Shown here in pieces: positions 6,811 to 8,759 of a stretch of DNA of 8,759 bases; position 1 is the stretch's first letter; each line of letters opens with the position of its first letter. Source of the DNA: Desulfobacteraceae bacterium (GTDB lineage: Bacteria > Desulfobacterota > Desulfobacteria > Desulfobacterales > Desulfosalsimonadaceae). The DNA is taken from contig JAGXHH010000065.1 of the NCBI GenBank assembly GCA_024636355.1, positions 1 through 8,759 of the forward strand, in the 5' to 3' direction. The position numbers were made by a program, and so were the translations under genes. A model generated the notes under the pieces. That model made no database searches. It saw only the letters and a program-made list of their open reading frames with translations, and was not told the origin of the DNA.

Positions 6811-6846
6811 GGTTAAACCCGGTTGCTCCGCTTTTTGAGCACTAAT

Positions 6847-6886
6847 GAGAATTTACCGTGCACATGAATGTGCACGGTAAATTCTC
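6847..6886. repeat. Perfect 19-bp inverted repeat
   Basis: The arm at 6847-6865 (GAGAATTTACCGTGCACAT) is exactly complementary to 6868-6886, with only GA between. Each arm contains the six-base palindrome GTGCAC. Flanking bases on both sides do not extend the pairing. No U-tract follows on either strand, so a simple rho-independent terminator is not well supported. It may serve as an mRNA 3'-end stabiliser for the upstream gene, a protein-binding operator, or the mark of a mobile element. Confidence 0.8.
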
Positions 6887-6934
6887 TCTGATTGCTTTCC
6901 TGCCTGTATCTGCATTTTTCGGAACAGCGTTTTT

Positions 6935-7203
6935 TCAAGGAATTGGTAGTTCCTTTTGCTTGACAATGTTTAAAACTATGTGTAGATATATTTCTACGAC
7001 AAATTCCTGAAGAAGAGCCTTTAATCTTTGGCAATTATTGAGGATGTTATCGAACAGACAGCTTCTATAAACCAGCTCACGGGAAAGTTTCAATTCACCC
7101 TTCATCGTATAAACCCTTTCCACTCTGTTGCACCTGTTCTAATTACTTGTTCTTACAGCAAATTTATCGAATGGATCACCTATGATTTTTTCGGATCTGA
7201 CAT
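6935..7203 (-). pseudogene. Possible decayed small ORF, unknown family
   Basis: On the minus strand a frame runs from ATG at 7203 for 21 codons (start MSDPKKIIGDPFDKF, end AVRTSN). It meets a TAG, then continues without another stop to TGA at 6937-6935. Within it, an ATG at 7105 has a weak GGAAAGGG about eight bases upstream and would give 56 residues (start MKGELKLSRELVYR, end KQKELPIP) with an amphipathic helical look. I recognise no family. It could be a real small protein, a broken gene with a nonsense mutation, or chance in AT-rich DNA. Reading the TAG as pyrrolysine is not favoured, because the AICARFT gene here ends in an ordinary TAG and no Pyl machinery is in view. Confidence 0.2.
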
Positions 7204-7346
7204 CAGTATATCATGCATGCCGGTTGCACGAATTTAGCGTCATGATGCAGTCGGATGCTGATTAAAGTGATTAATCGTGCCCCAATATTGCCCGATATTC
7301 AAACAATAATCAGATTTATGAGACGAACGATACCAGTTGAAAGGGG

Positions 7347-7375
7347 GTGAAAAAAGGGATAATTAATCTGATAAT
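7347..7375 (+). promoter_or_regulatory. Candidate sigma70 promoter of the porin gene
   Basis: GTGAAA (7347-7352) and GATAAT (7370-7375) are separated by 17 bases and match the consensus at 4 and 5 of 6 positions. One half of the inverted pair ATCAGATT (7309-7316)/AATCTGAT (7365-7372) overlaps the -10 box, so a dimeric repressor or a DNA loop could act here. The leader of about 40 nt before the ATG contains a weak 5-bp hairpin (7385-7398). Confidence 0.35.
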
Positions 7376-7423
7376 AACCCTGATGTATTGCAAAATACGT
7401 TTAATTTAAAGGAGAGAAATTCG

Positions 7424-8759
7424 ATGAAAAAGTTTGCGTTATGGTTCGGTGTTCTGCTTCTGACCGGATCTCTTGCGGTTGGATCGGCAATGGCACAAAC
7501 AGAAAGAGCCGTTGATATCACCAAGGAAGTCATCATGGGTCCCGGCAGTATCGGGATCAGCACAACAACGGACACCCTGATGAGTTTTGGGGCGCGTTCC
7601 CGGATTATCCCGACTGCGGAAGGGGACTATGATTTTGGGATACGTGATAATCTGCCGGTTCCTTTTTTGGCAGGTGCGTTACCGAATGATTTTTTTAAAA
7701 CCCATGCAAATGAATCGGGATGGGTCAACAATAACTACATCCGGATGGAAACGCAGCTTTATTTCAATGCCCTGCCGAAGGATCGCAACTGGAGCTTTTA
7801 TGCGGCTCTGGAATTCGACCGTCCCCTGGAAACAGCGTCTGTGGACGAACGCGGCGGGAAAACTTTTCAGACCAGCAATTTCGGTTTGGAACGCCTGCAC
7901 GGCTCCTACAAACTGCCCATGAACATGCGGCTGCATGGCGGTTTCGACATCTGGATGCTTGATGCAGTCGATGCTGCCGGTCTGGTCTACGGTGATGATA
8001 ACCCGGGTTTCTGGCTGACCGGTGACTACGATACCTTCAGCTTCAATATTGCCTACATCAAGCTGATGGAAAACAATTTTCAGACATTCGATACCGTAAC
8101 CCAACTGGGCGGTAAAAACGATGACCGCGACCTGTACGCCGGCTATCTGACGTTTAAGCCGAGCGAGGGACAGAAACTCCAGACGTTCTATGCATTCGAT
8201 CGAATTCGGGATATACAGGTGGGCAGTCTTCTGCAGGCGCTCACTGGCACGATGGGTGCTGCTCCGGATACCAACAGCCATCACATTGGCGCTTACTATA
8301 CCGGCAAATTAGGCATGCTGGAACTTTTCCTGGAAGGTGTCTATCAGTTCGGTGAAGCCGAAGACACCGGTCTTGCTCAGGGTGATTTCGACATTTCCGC
8401 CTATGCATTTTCCGGCGATCTTGCCTTCAACATGGATGAAATGTTCGGCTTCGGCGTCAAACCCCACCTTGGTTTCATCTATACCTCAGGTGACGATGAC
8501 CCGACCGACGACAATTTGGAAGGTTACACCGGTGTGACCAACGCCCAGCGTTTCGCCCAGTACTTCGGCGGTGAGAACACGATCATCGGCGATACCAACT
8601 TCGTGCTCGGCAGTGTACTGTACGGATACCTTCCGGAACTCTATGGTAACGGAACGCCCGTATTTACCGGTGGTCTGCAAAATTTTGCCGGTTCGGGCAA
8701 CGGCCGCGGTGATAACCCCGGTCTGACCATGACCAGTGCCGGCATCACCACCGACCATC
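7424..8759 (+). CDS. Outer-membrane beta-barrel (porin-like) protein, 3'-truncated
   Basis: The frame is open from 7424 to the window end, giving 445 residues without a stop. GGAGAG (7411-7416) lies seven bases before the ATG. A classical Sec signal peptide is clear: MKK, a hydrophobic core ALWFGVLLLTGSLAVGSA, and AMA before Q25 as the cleavage site. The mature part is rich in alternating aromatic and polar strands separated by short turns with Gly, Asp and Asn (for example WSFYAALEFD, MRLHGGFDIWML, FSFNIAYIKLME, LELFLEGVYQFG, VKPHLGFIYTSG), as in 14-18-strand barrels. Conserved-looking blocks are MSFGARSRIIPT (53-64) and FKTHANESGWVNNNYIRME (91-109). An acidic loop SGDDDPTDDNLEG (355-367) could bind Ca2+. 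Similar proteins in Desulfobacterota are called porins or alginate-export-like barrels, from memory. The substrate is unknown. It appears to be transcribed alone. Confidence 0.82.
   Translation, partial: MKKFALWFGVLLLTGSLAVGSAMAQTERAVDITKEVIMGPGSIGISTTTDTLMSFGARSRIIPTAEGDYDFGIRDNLPVPFLAGALPNDFFKTHANESGWVNNNYIRMETQLYFNALPKDRNWSFYAALEFDRPLETASVDERGGKTFQTSNFGLERLHGSYKLPMNMRLHGGFDIWMLDAVDAAGLVYGDDNPGFWLTGDYDTFSFNIAYIKLMENNFQTFDTVTQLGGKNDDRDLYAGYLTFKPSEGQKLQTFYAFDRIRDIQVGSLLQALTGTMGAAPDTNSHHIGAYYTGKLGMLELFLEGVYQFGEAEDTGLAQGDFDISAYAFSGDLAFNMDEMFGFGVKPHLGFIYTSGDDDPTDDNLEGYTGVTNAQRFAQYFGGENTIIGDTNFVLGSVLYGYLPELYGNGTPVFTGGLQNFAGSGNGRGDNPGLTMTSAGITTDH

Larger units (their letters stand above)
6667..7423. 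other. 757-bp gene-poor intergenic region
   Basis: No convincing gene lies between the MBL-fold gene and the porin. The first part (to about 6840) is GC-rich and holds two short REP-like hairpins. A perfect 19-bp inverted repeat follows (6847-6886). The stretch from about 6890 to 7240 is visibly richer in A and T than the genes around it and carries only a possible decayed small ORF on the minus strand. From about 7260 to 7423 come short palindromes and the presumed porin promoter and leader. The palindromes are GATTAA/TTAATC at 7260-7276, CAATATTG at 7283-7290, and ATCAGATT at 7309-7316 with its inverse AATCTGAT at 7365-7372. I see no tRNA, rRNA or CRISPR repeat. Confidence 0.6.

Noticed and set aside
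6935..7203. The in-frame TAG as a pyrrolysine codon
   Set aside because: No Pyl genes or known Pyl protein family are in view, TAG is used as a normal stop in the AICARFT gene, and the ORF itself is doubtful.
7028..7237. A 69-residue plus-strand ORF in the AT-rich gap
   Set aside because: It needs a TTG start without a ribosome binding site and shows no motif; the minus-strand frame over the same bases is slightly more protein-like.
7679..8284. A 201-residue minus-strand ORF inside the porin gene
   Set aside because: The plus-strand frame has a signal peptide and barrel pattern and continues open to the window end; the minus frame is its shadow.
1..8759. CRISPR array, tRNA/rRNA genes, prophage, toxin-antitoxin or defence genes
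   Set aside because: I looked for regularly spaced repeats, tRNA-like clover folds and typical protein motifs on both strands and found none.

Overview
The window looks like a chromosomal segment of a moderately GC-rich Gram-negative bacterium, most likely a sulfate-reducer-type Desulfobacterota (Desulfobacterales-like). That placement is inferred from the flavour of the genes: an Mrp antiporter operon, separately encoded halves of PurH, a beta-CASP metallo-beta-lactamase protein, a large porin-like barrel and REP/MITE-like repeats. No marker gene proves it.

Layout. (1) Bases 2-2584, plus strand: the tail of an mrp (mnh) Na+/H+ antiporter operon. A 5'-truncated mrpD is followed by complete mrpE, mrpF and mrpG, which overlap by 4, 1 and 4 bases and are almost certainly co-translated. 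(2) Bases 2585-2721: a 125-bp inverted-repeat element fills nearly the whole gap between the convergent mrpG and purine genes. (3) Bases 2722-4688, minus strand: the last two steps of de novo IMP synthesis, encoded by two adjacent genes instead of the usual single purH. The IMP cyclohydrolase (MGS-like) gene comes first, then the AICAR formyltransferase gene, with its own ribosome binding site, 29 nt downstream. (4) Bases 4689-5112: a divergent intergenic region with candidate promoters for both directions. It also holds what looks like an internally deleted UbiA-family prenyltransferase pseudogene. (5) Bases 5113-6666, plus strand: a complete MBL-fold/beta-CASP/RMMBL protein of the CPSF73-like RNA-processing nuclease superfamily. 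(6) Bases 6667-7423: a long, partly AT-rich gene-poor stretch with two REP-like hairpins, a perfect 19-bp inverted repeat, a possible decayed small ORF on the minus strand and a palindrome-rich promoter region. (7) Bases 7424-8759, plus strand: the secreted N-terminal 445 residues of an outer-membrane beta-barrel (porin-like) protein, cut off by the window end.

These are mostly housekeeping genes: cation homeostasis, purine synthesis, RNA processing and outer-membrane permeability. I see no phage, CRISPR, defence or biosynthetic cluster and no clearly new multi-gene system. The points most worth a second look are the split purH with a changed cyclohydrolase motif, the prenyltransferase remnant, and the three kinds of repeat or inverted-repeat sequence in the gaps.
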